Below, in pieces: positions 20,281 to 28,957 of a DNA stretch of 59,372 nt (position 1 is its first letter; every line of letters starts with the position of its first letter). The translations under genes and the position numbers were made by a program. The DNA lies in contig JAFAVK010000016.1 in assembly GCA_019242475.1 (NCBI GenBank), positions 1 through 59,372 of the forward strand. Direction: 5' to 3'. This DNA comes from Acidobacteriota bacterium. GTDB taxonomy: Bacteria > Acidobacteriota > Blastocatellia > Pyrinomonadales > Pyrinomonadaceae. The notes under the pieces are model-generated. The model was given only the letters and a program-made list of their open reading frames with translations, was not told the DNA's origin and searched no databases.

Positions 20281-21106
20281 TAATGTTTCCGCCCTCACGC
20301 CGTCGGCCGCCCCACCTCGCACACAATTAAGTCGTTGATGCGAGGGACATTAGATGTCTGACACTCTTTTCCGGTTGTACTCGCGCCTCCGCCCCGGCGG
20401 CGAGCAGTTAAAGGGAGGTTCAAACACGGACACGCCCCTGTGATGCAGCAGACAACGCCCCGGTTCGTTCGCACGGCACCAAATCCGAAGCCTTAACCCC
20501 GAAGAAATAGCATAATTTACACATATATTCCAGCCTTCGGCGCGGATTGGCCGTTTTCCCTGAAAACTAGACGCTTTCGCCGCCCGCCGGTTCCACGAAC
20601 CGCCCGCACGGAGGGGCAAAAGGAGTCCCGAGCCCCGACTTTTCACCTCCGAGGCTAAAGGGTGCGTCTCAGAGGCGGAAGGATGGCTCTCGGAGAGTAA
20701 AATTTGGGTCTCCAAGACTGATTATTCGGTCTCCGAGACCCGACGTTCCGTCTCGGAGAGTCAACGTTCCGTCTCGGAGAGCCAACGTTCCGTCTCGGAG
20801 AGCCAACGTTCCGTCTCTGAGAGCCAACGTTCCGTCTCCGAGACCCAAATTTCACTCTCTGTGACGGAACGTTGGGTCTCGGAGAGTCAATCTTCCGTCT
20901 CGGAGACTCAAATTCCCCTTCTTGAGACTCAAAGTCGGAGAAAAAAGCTCAAAGTTTTTTCCTCGGGGGACGAATGTTCGGGTTTCAGACCGCAAGGGCG
21001 AGCCTCGGGGCATGAAATCCGCTCAAAAAATGGCTTGAGTTTGTGATAAAAAGGGGGTCGTCAGTCCTCTTCCCACAGAACAGGCGGGATTCCAGGGGCA
21101 ACCATA
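20281..21106. other. Long rpoD upstream region
   Basis: This 826-bp stretch has no gene I can support. It contains an AT-rich patch around 20505-20535, a plausible promoter area for rpoD, and the 21-bp tandem array. Several frames are open across the array on both strands, but none has a convincing start. Confidence 0.6.
20664..20940. repeat. Array of ~13 units of exactly 21 bp with GTCTC-N-GAGAC cores
   Basis: Cores begin at 20666, 20687, 20708, 20729, 20750, 20771, 20792, 20813, 20834, 20855, 20876, 20897 and 20918, a strict 21-bp step with no indels. The best units read CCGTCTCGGAGAGCCAACGT; GTCTCCGAGAC (20729, 20834) and GTCTCGGAGAC (20897) are perfect palindromes. Outer units are degenerate. 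Twenty-one bp equals two turns of B-DNA, so all cores would face one side. The plus-strand reading gives RSVSESQ heptads without a start codon. Confidence 0.93.
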
Positions 21107-22018
21107 GTGATTACGGCTCTGCTGATCTTCTTCTGGGGGGTTGTGCCCGGCCTGATAACGGGCTGGATGCTCAGGGAGCGCGGGCGCAGCTTTCTGCCGG
21201 GGCTCCTTCTGGGGGCGGTCTGCGGCCCCCTCGGCATCCTCGGCGTCCTGACCTTTATCTATATCTCCGACCGCAGGCAGGGCGGGCGCCGGCGCGCCGT
21301 CCGCGTCTTTTACGACATCCCCGTGGTCGGTCGTCTGCACGTCTCGACCGTCTGGATGCTGGCGGGGGTCGCAACCTTCCTCTGCCTCTGGATGATCGGC
21401 GGCATCTCCTACGAAGTCTACAGGGCCGAGCCGAGACCCGAGCCCTCGCCCGAACAGGCGCGACAGACGGCGGGCGAGCCCGCGCAGCCCAAAGCGCTCC
21501 TCCCGACGAACGGCCCTTCGGAGAAGCAGCCCCCCGAGACGCGCCTGTCGGAGCAGACGCCGCAGGGCAACCCTACGAACCAGGCGCACTCGGCGCTCGT
21601 CGGCAACTTCTCGGGCCAGCCCGCCTCCTTGCCGCCGCCCTCCGGCAACTCCGCGACGAACTGGCAGCCCGCGCCGCCCGCCGGCAACGGCACACAGCCC
21701 GCGTCGGCCGCGCCCGCCGCCGCCCCACCCCAGCCGAACGCACAGCCCGCGCCGCAACCCCCGAAGACTCCGGCGCCAGCGCGCGCCGACGCCATCGCGG
21801 AGGTGACGCGCGACCTCGCCGCCAACGGTCACAGGGTGCACGCGGCCCTGAGCGGCAACGCGCAGAACGCGACGCTCTCTTTGACGGGCGAGACGCTGAC
21901 GCGCGAGGCCGGCAACCAGCTCCTCGGCAACGGCCGCCTGCGCGGCGCGCTCAAGGCCGCCGGCGTCCGCATCGTCGTCCTGATGAACGGCGAGCAGAGC
22001 TGGACGTACATGCTCTGA
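21107..22018 (+). CDS. Membrane protein with Pro/Ala/Gln-rich linker and C-terminal domain
   Basis: The 303-residue protein has three membrane segments near residues 3-19, 28-50 and 78-100, with the basic turn SDRRQGGRRRAV between. A ~120-residue low-complexity stretch rich in Pro, Ala and Gln follows. The C-terminal ~75 residues (DAIAEVTRDLAANGHRVHAA ... GVRIVVLMNGEQSW) look like a small alpha/beta domain with a BON-like pattern. GTG 21107 is the first start; no ribosome binding site is evident. Function unknown. Confidence 0.6.
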   Translation: MITALLIFFWGVVPGLITGWMLRERGRSFLPGLLLGAVCGPLGILGVLTFIYISDRRQGGRRRAVRVFYDIPVVGRLHVSTVWMLAGVATFLCLWMIGGISYEVYRAEPRPEPSPEQARQTAGEPAQPKALLPTNGPSEKQPPETRLSEQTPQGNPTNQAHSALVGNFSGQPASLPPPSGNSATNWQPAPPAGNGTQPASAAPAAAPPQPNAQPAPQPPKTPAPARADAIAEVTRDLAANGHRVHAALSGNAQNATLSLTGETLTREAGNQLLGNGRLRGALKAAGVRIVVLMNGEQSWTYML

Positions 22019-22327
22019 GCCACACCGCCGATTTGGTTAAGGCCGTGAACCATTTCGTCACCCGTCTCAGAGGCCAGCGCCGAACTCCCTTCCCCTACCG
22101 AAAGAAAAAGGCCGGAAACGCGCCGGACTTCGTCCACCTTCCCCCGCCTCGGACGTGGCACGCAGGTTGTTTAGCTGAATGGCGTCTCCTAAACGAGACT
22201 GGTTACGGTGCCGATGCGCCGGCAACCACAAAGTCGAGGCCCGGCTGTGAAGGGGAGAGCGCAGCCGGGCCTCAGCTTATTTACGACCGCCGTTCAAGGG
22301 TTTCGGTTTTCGCGCGAGTGGGAGATA
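22019..22327 (+). other. Structured leader of the response regulator gene
   Basis: This 309-bp gap contains three adjacent paired elements: GTCTC-6 nt-GAGAC (22184-22199), a GGTTACGG...CCGGCAACC segment (22201-22227), and a perfect 12-bp stem (22236-22247 with 22262-22273). It could be a structured 5' leader of the gene at 22328. I cannot assign a known riboswitch class. Confidence 0.4.
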
Positions 22328-22759
22328 ATGCCGTTCATGACCGCCGAACTGCCTCAGGAGAACGAGACCGGCCAGACCGTTCTGGTCGTGGACGACATGA
22401 GCGACAACCTCATCCTCATCAGCCTCTCGCTCCAAGACCTCGGCTACCGCGTCGTCACGGCGACCAACGGCGCCGACGCGCTCAACGTGGCGAAGCTGGC
22501 GCGCCCTGACCTCATCCTGATGGACATCGCCATGCCGCAGCAGGACGGGCTCGCCGCCACGCGCCGCATCCGCGAGGAGCCGGAGTTGCAGGACGTGCCG
22601 GTCGTCGCGCTCACGGCCTTCGACACCGACGGCTTCCGCCAGGCGGCCTTCGACGCGGGCTTCAACGGCTACCTGACCAAGCCCATCGACTTCGACCGCC
22701 TGCGCAACCTCATCGTCAAGCTGCTCGCGCGCGACAAGGGGAACACCACGCGGCTCTGA
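22328..22759 (+). CDS. Single-domain response regulator (CheY-like)
   Basis: The 143-residue protein is one receiver domain. It has VLVVDDMSDN (acidic pocket), DLILMDIAMPQQDG (phospho-acceptor Asp), VVALTAFD (Thr switch) and GYLTKPID (conserved Lys-Pro). There is no output domain, so it signals by protein contact. Such DivK-like regulators act in phosphorelays or motility control. The start at ATG 22328 follows GGGAGAT. No sensor kinase gene is adjacent. Confidence 0.92.
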   Translation: MPFMTAELPQENETGQTVLVVDDMSDNLILISLSLQDLGYRVVTATNGADALNVAKLARPDLILMDIAMPQQDGLAATRRIREEPELQDVPVVALTAFDTDGFRQAAFDAGFNGYLTKPIDFDRLRNLIVKLLARDKGNTTRL

Positions 22760-22876
22760 GCGTGTACCCCGCGCGTGTACGCCGTCAGTCCCCCTGCCCG
22801 CCCGCCGCGCGCCTGCGCTCGCATCCGACTCCGAGACGCGACCCGCGCCGGCCTTCTTTTTAAAAGGAGAGTGAGA

Positions 22877-23272
22877 ATGAACAGAAGGAACTACCTTTTG
22901 ACCGTCGCGCTGTCACTCGCCGCCGGCCTCGCCGGGCACGCGCTCTACGGCCCGCTCGCCGCCCCAACCGCGGCGCGCGCCGAGCCGCGGCGCGACGCGC
23001 AGTACGAATACTGCGCGGTCGTGAAGTCGCAGGCCATCGCGACGCCCCGCCTCTTCTACTGGATCATCTACTTTAAGGAGGAAGGGGCGGCGAAGACCGA
23101 GACGGTCGAAGCCTCGCTCAGCGGCAACTCCCAGGCGAAGGCCATCGCGAAGCTCGGCGAGGACGGCTGGGAGATGGTCGGCGAAGGCCCGCTCGACGTG
23201 CGCCCCGACCCGCGCCCCAACGCCCCCGGCACCACCACCACCGCCATCTTCTTCAAGCGGCGCAAGGACTGA
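22877..23272 (+). CDS. Secreted DUF4177-like small protein
   Basis: The 131-residue product has a signal peptide (MNRRNYLLTVALSLAAGLAG, mature end near ARAEP). The mature part is YEYCAVVKSQ ... LNxLGEDGWEMVG-like (AIAKLGEDGWEMVGEG) ... AIFFKRRKD, the general plan of DUF4177 proteins, whose central motif is a LNxxGxxGWE pattern ending in a strand. Function unknown. The ATG is fixed by AAAAGGAGAG upstream. A word-repeat hairpin follows directly. Confidence 0.6.
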   Translation: MNRRNYLLTVALSLAAGLAGHALYGPLAAPTAARAEPRRDAQYEYCAVVKSQAIATPRLFYWIIYFKEEGAAKTETVEASLSGNSQAKAIAKLGEDGWEMVGEGPLDVRPDPRPNAPGTTTTAIFFKRRKD

Positions 23273-23276
23273 AAGC

Positions 23277-23345
23277 CGTGAACCGTAAACCGTGACAAGA
23301 AGGAATTGACTTCCTCCTGTCACGGTTTATGGTTTACGGTTCACG
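23277..23345. repeat. Inverted repeat of GTGAACC/GTAAACC words, one unit unequal
   Basis: It is related to the element at 222-295. The right arm carries an extra heptamer (ATAAACC in reverse) that the left arm lacks, so the arms seem to have changed by whole 7-nt units. It lies between convergent genes. Confidence 0.85.
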
Positions 23346-23353
23346 CCTGACGA

Positions 23354-23851
23354 CTACTTCTTGCCGCCGCCCTGCTCGTCGGCCGCCTTGAGTTCCTTCT
23401 GGGCGGCCTCGGCCTTCTCGTCAATCTGTTCGACGCCGCCCTTGACGGCGCCGATCAGCGCCCCCACCCCCGCGCCGACGAGGATGTCGCCCGCGACCTC
23501 TTTGGCCTGGTTGAGAATCGAGCGCCCGCCGCCCTTCTTCGAGCCACCCTTCTTGGCTCCGCCTTTCCTGGCTCCGCCCTTCGACGCGCCGGCGCCCTTC
23601 CTGGCTCCGCCTTTCTTGGCTCCGCTCTTCTTGGCTCCGCCCTTCTTGGCTCCGCCCTTGGACGCACCGCCCTTCGCGCCGCCTTTCTTAGCGCCGCCGC
23701 CTTTGGCCCCGCCCTTCTTCGAGCCGCCGGCCTTCTTCGCGCCGCCTCCGCCGCTCGACTTCTTACCGGCCGACTTCTTGGCGCCGCCCTTCTTTGAGGT
23801 CTTCTCGTCGTCCTTCTTTGACGACTTCTTCGAGGACTTCCTGGAAGCCAT
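23354..23851 (-). CDS. Histone H1-like Lys/Ala/Gly-rich protein
   Basis: From the ATG at 23851 (ribosome binding site GGAGAAAAGGGA) the product is 165 residues. Residues ~1-110 are almost only Lys, Gly, Ala and Ser, in repeats such as KKGGAKK and SKGGARK. Residues ~112-140 (NQAKEVAGDILVGAGVGALI) resemble a glycine-zipper hydrophobic helix, and an acidic end closes it. The composition matches eukaryotic H1-type tails and bacterial AlgP/HC1-like DNA-binding proteins. I infer DNA compaction. The glycine-zipper part is unusual for such proteins and could anchor it to membrane. Confidence 0.65.
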   Translation of the reverse strand: MASRKSSKKSSKKDDEKTSKKGGAKKSAGKKSSGGGGAKKAGGSKKGGAKGGGAKKGGAKGGASKGGAKKGGAKKSGAKKGGARKGAGASKGGARKGGAKKGGSKKGGGRSILNQAKEVAGDILVGAGVGALIGAVKGGVEQIDEKAEAAQKELKAADEQGGGKK

Positions 23852-23986
23852 TCCCTTTTCTCCTTCTTCGCTTGATCTTTGTACCGCTCCGACATCTTGT
23901 AGCAAATGACGTCGCCGCTGTCATCAACTTTTCTCTCCCGCCCGACTCAAAAATCCGCGCGCGTGTGGGGCCGCGTAATTTAACGC

Positions 23987-25939
23987 GTGGTCGAGAAACT
24001 TGTTGACGCGCCGCGCCGCGGCGTCAAGAATGTGGCACCGACGGGCGACGGCCTTCCCTTCAAAGGCTTTGCGCGACACATTCCTTTCATCAAGTGGGGC
24101 GGCGTGAGCGATAGAGAGTTCCACTACCGCTGGGAGTACGACCTGCGAGCGAGCCCGCAGGCGCTCTGGCCGCTCGTCTCCGACACGAACCGCTTCAACC
24201 GCGACGCCGGCCTGCCCGACGTTTCCACGCAGGGCTCGTCCGGGGTTAAAGGCACGGCCGGCCGCCGCCGTCTGCGCCTGAAGAAGCTCGGCGTCGGCGT
24301 CGAATGGGAGGAGGAGCCTTTCGAGTGGGTGCGCCCCTTCCGCTTCGGCGTGGTGCGCCGCTACCGCTCGGGGCCGGTCGCGGAGATGCGCGTCGCGGCC
24401 GAACTCAACGAGCGCGAGGGCGGCGGCACGCGCCTCGTCTACGACGTGCGCGTCCGGCCGCGCGGCGCGCTCGGCCGCGCCGTCATCCCTTACCAGATCG
24501 GCCGCGTCAGCGCGCGCAAGTTCGCGGAGGTCTTCCGCCGCTACGACCGGCTTGCCCTCGCCGAAGAGGCGCGGGGCGTGGTTGAGAACCGCGCGGTCGG
24601 ACTCGGCGCGAGCGCGCGCGCACTGCTCGCCACGCTGCGCGACAAGCTCGTCAACGAAGGCGCGGACGCGCGCCTCGCCGCGCGCCTCTGCGAGACGGTC
24701 GCGTCCGGCGACGAGCTGGCGCTCGCGCGCGTGCGCCCTTACGCGCTCGCCGACGCGTGGGGCGTGCCGCGGCGCGAGGCGCTTGAGCTGTGCCTGCGTG
24801 CGACGCGCGCCGGGCTGCTCGACCTGCGGTGGGAGCTGCTCTGCCCCGTCTGCCGCGGCGCGGGGCAGTCGGCCGAGTCTCTGCGCGACGTGCGCGCCGA
24901 CCAGCACTGCGACTCCTGCCAGATAAACTTCACCGTCGCCTTCGACCGCTCGGTCGAGGTCGTCTTCCGCCCCAGCCCCTCCGTCCGCCGCGTCGAGTCG
25001 CGCGATTTCTGCGTCGGCGGCCCGCAGGTCACGCCGCACGTCGTCGTCCAGCAGCTCGTCCCCGCGGGCGAGACGCGCACCGTCTCGCCCCTCCTCGAAG
25101 AGGGCCGCCACCGCCTCCGCGCCGGCGCGGACGAAGACGCGCGCGCGCTCCTCGTCAACGCCTCCGGCTCGGGAGAGTTGACGCTCCGCGCGGTCGAAGA
25201 TGTCGAAGAGGAGTTGACGGTCTCGACGCGCCCCGTCATCAGACTTCAAAACAACACGGACGGCGAGCGCCTCTTCCGCATCGAGCGCGAGGCGTGGGGC
25301 GGGCAGGCGGCGACCGCGGCCGAGGTCACGGCGCTCCAACTCTTCCGCGACCTCTTCGCGGCGGAGGCCCTGCGCCCCGGCGACCAGATCAACGTCGGCC
25401 AGATGACCATTCTCTTCACAGACCTGCGCAACTCGACGCGCCTCTACCGCGAGATCGGCGACGCCGTGGCCTTCGGCGCCGTGATGAGCCACTTCGACGT
25501 GCTGCGCGAAGAGATCGCGCGCGAGGGCGGCTCCATCGTGAAGACCCTGGGCGACGCCATCATGGCCGTCTTCCCCCGGCCCGCGCCCGCGCTGCGCGCC
25601 ATCATCAACGCGCAGTCGGCGCTCGCCGCGCCGCCCGAGGGCGTGCGCCCGCTCACGGTCAAGGCCGGGCTGCACGCCGGCCCCTGCATCGCCGTCACGC
25701 TCAACGAACGGCTCGACTACTTCGGCTCGAACGTCAACATCGCCGCGCGCCTCGAACCGCTCTCGACCGGCGAGGACTGCGTCATCACCGCGGACGTGCG
25801 GCGTGACCCCGAAGTCCTGGAGCTGCTCGCAGACCCCTTGAGCGGCCTCGCCGCCGAGCCCTCCGAAGCCATGCTCAAGGGCTTCGACAACGAATGCTTC
25901 GAACTCTGGCGCGTGAAGAGGGCGGAAGCCCGACCGTAA
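23987..25939 (+). CDS. START-like domain plus class III adenylate/guanylate cyclase
   Basis: The 650-residue protein combines three parts. Residues ~45-195 are an SRPBCC/START-like lipid-binding fold (YRWEYDLRASPQALWPLVSD). Residues ~200-455 hold a middle domain (DUF5939-like) with a zinc-like CPVCRG ... CDSC pair. Residues ~468-645 form the class III cyclase catalytic domain, with ILFTDLRNSTRLYREIGD (metal-binding Asp), KTLGDAIMAVF (second Asp) and NVNIAARLE. It probably makes cAMP in response to a lipid or hydrophobic ligand, which is inference. GTG 23987 is used; GTG 24104 is a good alternative. Confidence 0.8.
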   Translation: MVEKLVDAPRRGVKNVAPTGDGLPFKGFARHIPFIKWGGVSDREFHYRWEYDLRASPQALWPLVSDTNRFNRDAGLPDVSTQGSSGVKGTAGRRRLRLKKLGVGVEWEEEPFEWVRPFRFGVVRRYRSGPVAEMRVAAELNEREGGGTRLVYDVRVRPRGALGRAVIPYQIGRVSARKFAEVFRRYDRLALAEEARGVVENRAVGLGASARALLATLRDKLVNEGADARLAARLCETVASGDELALARVRPYALADAWGVPRREALELCLRATRAGLLDLRWELLCPVCRGAGQSAESLRDVRADQHCDSCQINFTVAFDRSVEVVFRPSPSVRRVESRDFCVGGPQVTPHVVVQQLVPAGETRTVSPLLEEGRHRLRAGADEDARALLVNASGSGELTLRAVEDVEEELTVSTRPVIRLQNNTDGERLFRIEREAWGGQAATAAEVTALQLFRDLFAAEALRPGDQINVGQMTILFTDLRNSTRLYREIGDAVAFGAVMSHFDVLREEIAREGGSIVKTLGDAIMAVFPRPAPALRAIINAQSALAAPPEGVRPLTVKAGLHAGPCIAVTLNERLDYFGSNVNIAARLEPLSTGEDCVITADVRRDPEVLELLADPLSGLAAEPSEAMLKGFDNECFELWRVKRAEARP

Positions 25940-25978
25940 GGGAGGACGTTCAGTCCCTCTCAATTATCAGGAGGTTAT

Positions 25979-26686
25979 ATGACGACCTCGACGACCACCG
26001 CCCCACAAGTTACCGCCGCGCGCCCGCGCCGCCGCGGCAGGCGTTGGATTAAGTACGGCGCGGTTCTCATCATTGCCTTACTCATCTGGGCGGGCTTCGA
26101 CCTCTACGCGCCGCGGCGCACTTCGCTGCGCGACTTTGACCCGGACGAGGTGGCGCGGCTTGAGACGGCGATGTGGCGCTCCTACTATTCGCGCCAGCGC
26201 GTCAAGCTCTTCCGCGAGATGACGGAACTGCTGCGCACGCAATACCGGCTCCCGCTCCTGCGCTCGAACGCCGTCGCCTACCGCGCCGCCAAGGCCGCCT
26301 TCGTCTTCAAGGACGGGCACTCACGCGCGGACTACGAGCGCGCGCTGCCCGACCTCGTCAGCTTCTACCAGTCCATCCGCGCCGTCTCCGACACGGACTT
26401 CGACGTGGAGCGCGCCGCGCGCCTCGAACTCGAATGGTGGATCGTCCACCGCGAGCGGCGCGCGCACGCGCCCGGCGACCTCGACCGCGCGCTCGCAGAC
26501 CTCCAGGCCGAACTATTCCGCGTCCCCGCCGACCGCCTCGCCGAGCACGCGCGCCTGCGCGCCGAGGCGATGACCATCCGCGACGACAAGGCCGACGCGG
26601 GCGGCGTCAACGAAGAGGACTGGCGCAGGATAGATGAACTGCTCCACCAGTCCTGGCGCTCGCTCCACGCCGCGGTCAACCCCTGA
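25979..26686 (+). CDS. Membrane-anchored protein of unknown function
   Basis: The 235-residue protein has one N-terminal membrane helix (IKYGAVLIIALLIWAGFDLY, residues ~25-45) after a basic, Thr-rich start. The remainder is a helical domain rich in Arg and Glu. It lies 39 bp after the cyclase gene with AGGAGGTT before the ATG, so it is probably co-transcribed and may be linked to cyclase signalling. No family is recognised. Confidence 0.6.
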   Translation: MTTSTTTAPQVTAARPRRRGRRWIKYGAVLIIALLIWAGFDLYAPRRTSLRDFDPDEVARLETAMWRSYYSRQRVKLFREMTELLRTQYRLPLLRSNAVAYRAAKAAFVFKDGHSRADYERALPDLVSFYQSIRAVSDTDFDVERAARLELEWWIVHRERRAHAPGDLDRALADLQAELFRVPADRLAEHARLRAEAMTIRDDKADAGGVNEEDWRRIDELLHQSWRSLHAAVNP

Positions 26687-26742
26687 GGGCGGCTAAATTT
26701 TTTCTATTCGGATTCGGCGCTCCTGGTATATAAATGCGCGCC

Positions 26743-27084
26743 ATGTTGGCTTCGGCGGGAATGGACGGGATTGAGGGCGCCGTTTATCTGGCACTCATTG
26801 TGTGTGTGTTCTGCCTGGCGGGCGCGCTGCTGGCGGGGCCGCTGGCGGTCGTCGGCACGCTCGTCGGCGGCAGGATGCGCGGGGTCGGGTTCGTGTCAGC
26901 GCTGACGGCGCTCTTCGTCGGGGCGGTCGGCTTGCTGCTCGCCGCGGCCGCGTACTTTTTCCTCGGCGCGATGTTCGAGGGCGTTATCGCGGCGATGCTC
27001 CTGCTGCCCCCGCTGGCGTCTCTGACTCTGGGCGGGGTCGCCCTCTGGCTCCGCCGCAGGCGCCGGGCCGAACCAACCGACTGA
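26743..27084 (+). CDS. Small multi-helix membrane protein
   Basis: The 113-residue protein has three to four hydrophobic segments (AVYLALIVCVFCLAGALLAG, then a Gly/Val-rich helix and LLLAAAAYFFLGAMF). A TATATA-type -10 element is at 26727-26732, so transcription probably begins near 26739. This favours the ATG at 26743 over the one at 26734 and suggests a leaderless mRNA. Function unknown. Confidence 0.55.
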   Translation: MLASAGMDGIEGAVYLALIVCVFCLAGALLAGPLAVVGTLVGGRMRGVGFVSALTALFVGAVGLLLAAAAYFFLGAMFEGVIAAMLLLPPLASLTLGGVALWLRRRRRAEPTD

Positions 27085-27106
27085 CCCTTCGCCGGCGAGG
27101 GCTCGC

Positions 27107-27343
27107 ATGTACCCTTACTACATCCTGGCGAAGTGGGCGCTTATCTTTGCCTTCTTCGTCGTGGCGCCGGCCTACGCAGCCCTGCTCGCGCTGGTCAACG
27201 TCGCGTACCGCCTCAAGTCGGGCCGCTTCTTCCGCTGGGTGAGCTGGCGGACGTTCGCGCCCTTCCTCTTGCTCTTACTCGCGTGCGCGGGCTTCATCTT
27301 CTACACCTTCACGCGCCCGGGCGCTTTCGTCATCACACACTGA
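27107..27343 (+). CDS. Small two-helix membrane protein (78 aa)
   Basis: The protein starts MYPYYILAKW. It has hydrophobic segments at residues ~9-30 and ~53-70 with a positively charged turn (RLKSGRFFRWVSW) between. It lies 22 bp after the previous membrane protein and probably belongs to the same operon. No recognised family. It ends 9 bp before the convergent kinase gene. Confidence 0.5.
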   Translation: MYPYYILAKWALIFAFFVVAPAYAALLALVNVAYRLKSGRFFRWVSWRTFAPFLLLLLACAGFIFYTFTRPGAFVITH

Positions 27344-27352
27344 AGCTCTTCA

Positions 27353-28957
27353 CTATAGCGGCGGCCGGCGCGGCGGTGGCGGCGGGTAGCCCCCGGGCGG
27401 TGGCGGCGGCGGGCCGCCATATGGTGGGGGGCCGCCGGGCGGCGGGTAGCCTTGCGGTGGCTGGCCGCCGGGCGGCGGGCCGGCCTGCTGCCTGCGACGC
27501 GCATCCTCGGCGCGCCGCGCCGCCTCGTCGGACTCGGCAGATGCGTCGTCCGAGGGCGTCGGGGTCGGGTTGACGACGATGACGATGGGGCTCGTGTTCT
27601 GAGTCGGCGCGGCCTTCTTCGATTCGTCGGCGGCGCCGGACGCGGCACCCGCGCCGGAAGCGTTCTGCGATTCGGAAGCGTCCGTCGTTTTCGCGGGGGC
27701 TTGAGTCGGCGCGGCCGCCGCGCTCGCGGGGGCGACGGGACTCGCGGCCTTCGAGCGCTCGGGCTCCGCGACCTCGTTCGACTCGTCGTCCGGCGTCGCC
27801 GAGGCGGCGGCCGGGGCAGGCTTAACTTCCGGGGCGCTCGCGCTCAAGAGCGGGTAGGCGACCGCGGCGCAGATGGCGACGACGGCGGCGGCGACGAGCA
27901 GCTTCGCCGTCGCGCCGAACGAACGCCGCTCCGGCTCCGCGTCGAAGTGCGTCGGGAGGTTGGTCGTGTAAGAAGGAGATGCGCCGGCCCGCGCGGCGTT
28001 GAGTGTTGTTTCGCCGAAGTAGTAGGACTGGCCCGCCGCCTTCGTCAGCGAATCGACGACGGTCGCCTCGACGTTCGAGTTCTGGTCGCGGGTCAGGGCG
28101 GGGGCCAAGGGCGCCGTCTGCGCGCCGGCGGCGGCCGCCTGCCGCAGCAGCTCGCGCATCTCTGCGGCCGACTTCGGGCGGAGCGCGGCCTTCTGCGCCA
28201 ACGCGCGCCGGACGACGCGGCTGACCGCGACGGGGATGTGCGTTTGCACGACGTGCGCGGGGCGCAGGGGGTCTGCCTCGTTGTTGACGACGGCCGCGGC
28301 GCGCGTCAGCGCGTCAACCGGCGCCTCGCCCGTCAGAAGGTGGTAGAGGGTCGCGCCCAGTGAATAGATGTCGCTGGAAGGGTCTGTGCCCGTCCCCTGC
28401 ACCTGTTCGAGCGGCGCGTAGTGCGGCGAGTAGCCGAGGATGCTGCACGTGGCGGTCGCGGTCGCGCGCGTCGGAGTCCCCTTCGCCAGCCCGAAGTCGA
28501 GCAGAACCATCCGGCCCTGCTTCGTCCGCTTGATGTTCTGCGGCTTGATGTCGCGGTGGACGACCGGCGGCTCCTGCGCGTGCAGGTATTCGAGCGCGTC
28601 GAGCAGCTCGTCGGCCCAGGCCAAGACCTCGGCGACGGGGAACCAGCCGACGCGCGCCTTCAAAAGCTCGCCGAGGTCGTTGCCCTCGACGTACTCCATG
28701 ACGAGAAACTGCCCCTCCTCCTCCACGAAGTGGTCGCTGACGCGCGGCAGCGCGGGGTGCTTGAGGTGGTTGAGCAGGACGGCCTCGCGCTCGAAGGCTT
28801 TGCGCATCGAAGGGTCGTCGAAGAAGAAGGTCTGCTTGACGGCGACCGTGCTGTTAAAGCGCTCGTCGGTGGCGACGTAGACGGCTCCCATGCCGCCGCG
28901 CCCGATCTGTCGGGTCACGCGGTAGCGGTTCTGGAGCAGGGTGCCGGGTTCGATCAT
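27353..28957 (-). CDS. Membrane-anchored Ser/Thr protein kinase with Pro-rich outside tail
   Basis: The 534-residue protein has a Hanks-type kinase domain at residues ~10-275: GRGGMGAVYVA glycine loop, VAVKQ (ATP-binding Lys), VVHRDIKPQN (catalytic loop) and LLDFGLAKG (metal Asp). A membrane helix follows (LLVAAAVVAICAAVAYPLL). The outer part of ~150 residues is low complexity (Ala/Pro/Ser/Glu) and ends in PPPGGYPPPPP-type repeats that may bind the cell wall. PknB-like PASTA domains are absent. The signal sensed is unknown. Confidence 0.88.
   Translation of the reverse strand: MIEPGTLLQNRYRVTRQIGRGGMGAVYVATDERFNSTVAVKQTFFFDDPSMRKAFEREAVLLNHLKHPALPRVSDHFVEEEGQFLVMEYVEGNDLGELLKARVGWFPVAEVLAWADELLDALEYLHAQEPPVVHRDIKPQNIKRTKQGRMVLLDFGLAKGTPTRATATATCSILGYSPHYAPLEQVQGTGTDPSSDIYSLGATLYHLLTGEAPVDALTRAAAVVNNEADPLRPAHVVQTHIPVAVSRVVRRALAQKAALRPKSAAEMRELLRQAAAAGAQTAPLAPALTRDQNSNVEATVVDSLTKAAGQSYYFGETTLNAARAGASPSYTTNLPTHFDAEPERRSFGATAKLLVAAAVVAICAAVAYPLLSASAPEVKPAPAAASATPDDESNEVAEPERSKAASPVAPASAAAAPTQAPAKTTDASESQNASGAGAASGAADESKKAAPTQNTSPIVIVVNPTPTPSDDASAESDEAARRAEDARRRQQAGPPPGGQPPQGYPPPGGPPPYGGPPPPPPGGYPPPPPRRPPL

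Noticed and set aside
20655..20855. Minus-strand ORF with RRNVGS repeats in the 21-bp array
   Set aside because: Starts inside the repeats with GTG, no ribosome binding site, and both strands are open because the unit is palindromic and a multiple of three.
20666..20940. CRISPR array
   Set aside because: The period is 21 bp with no distinct spacers, and no cas genes are present.
20861..21046. Plus-strand ORF VSESQSSVSETQ
   Set aside because: Same reason; the frame is open from 20564 without a usable start before the array.
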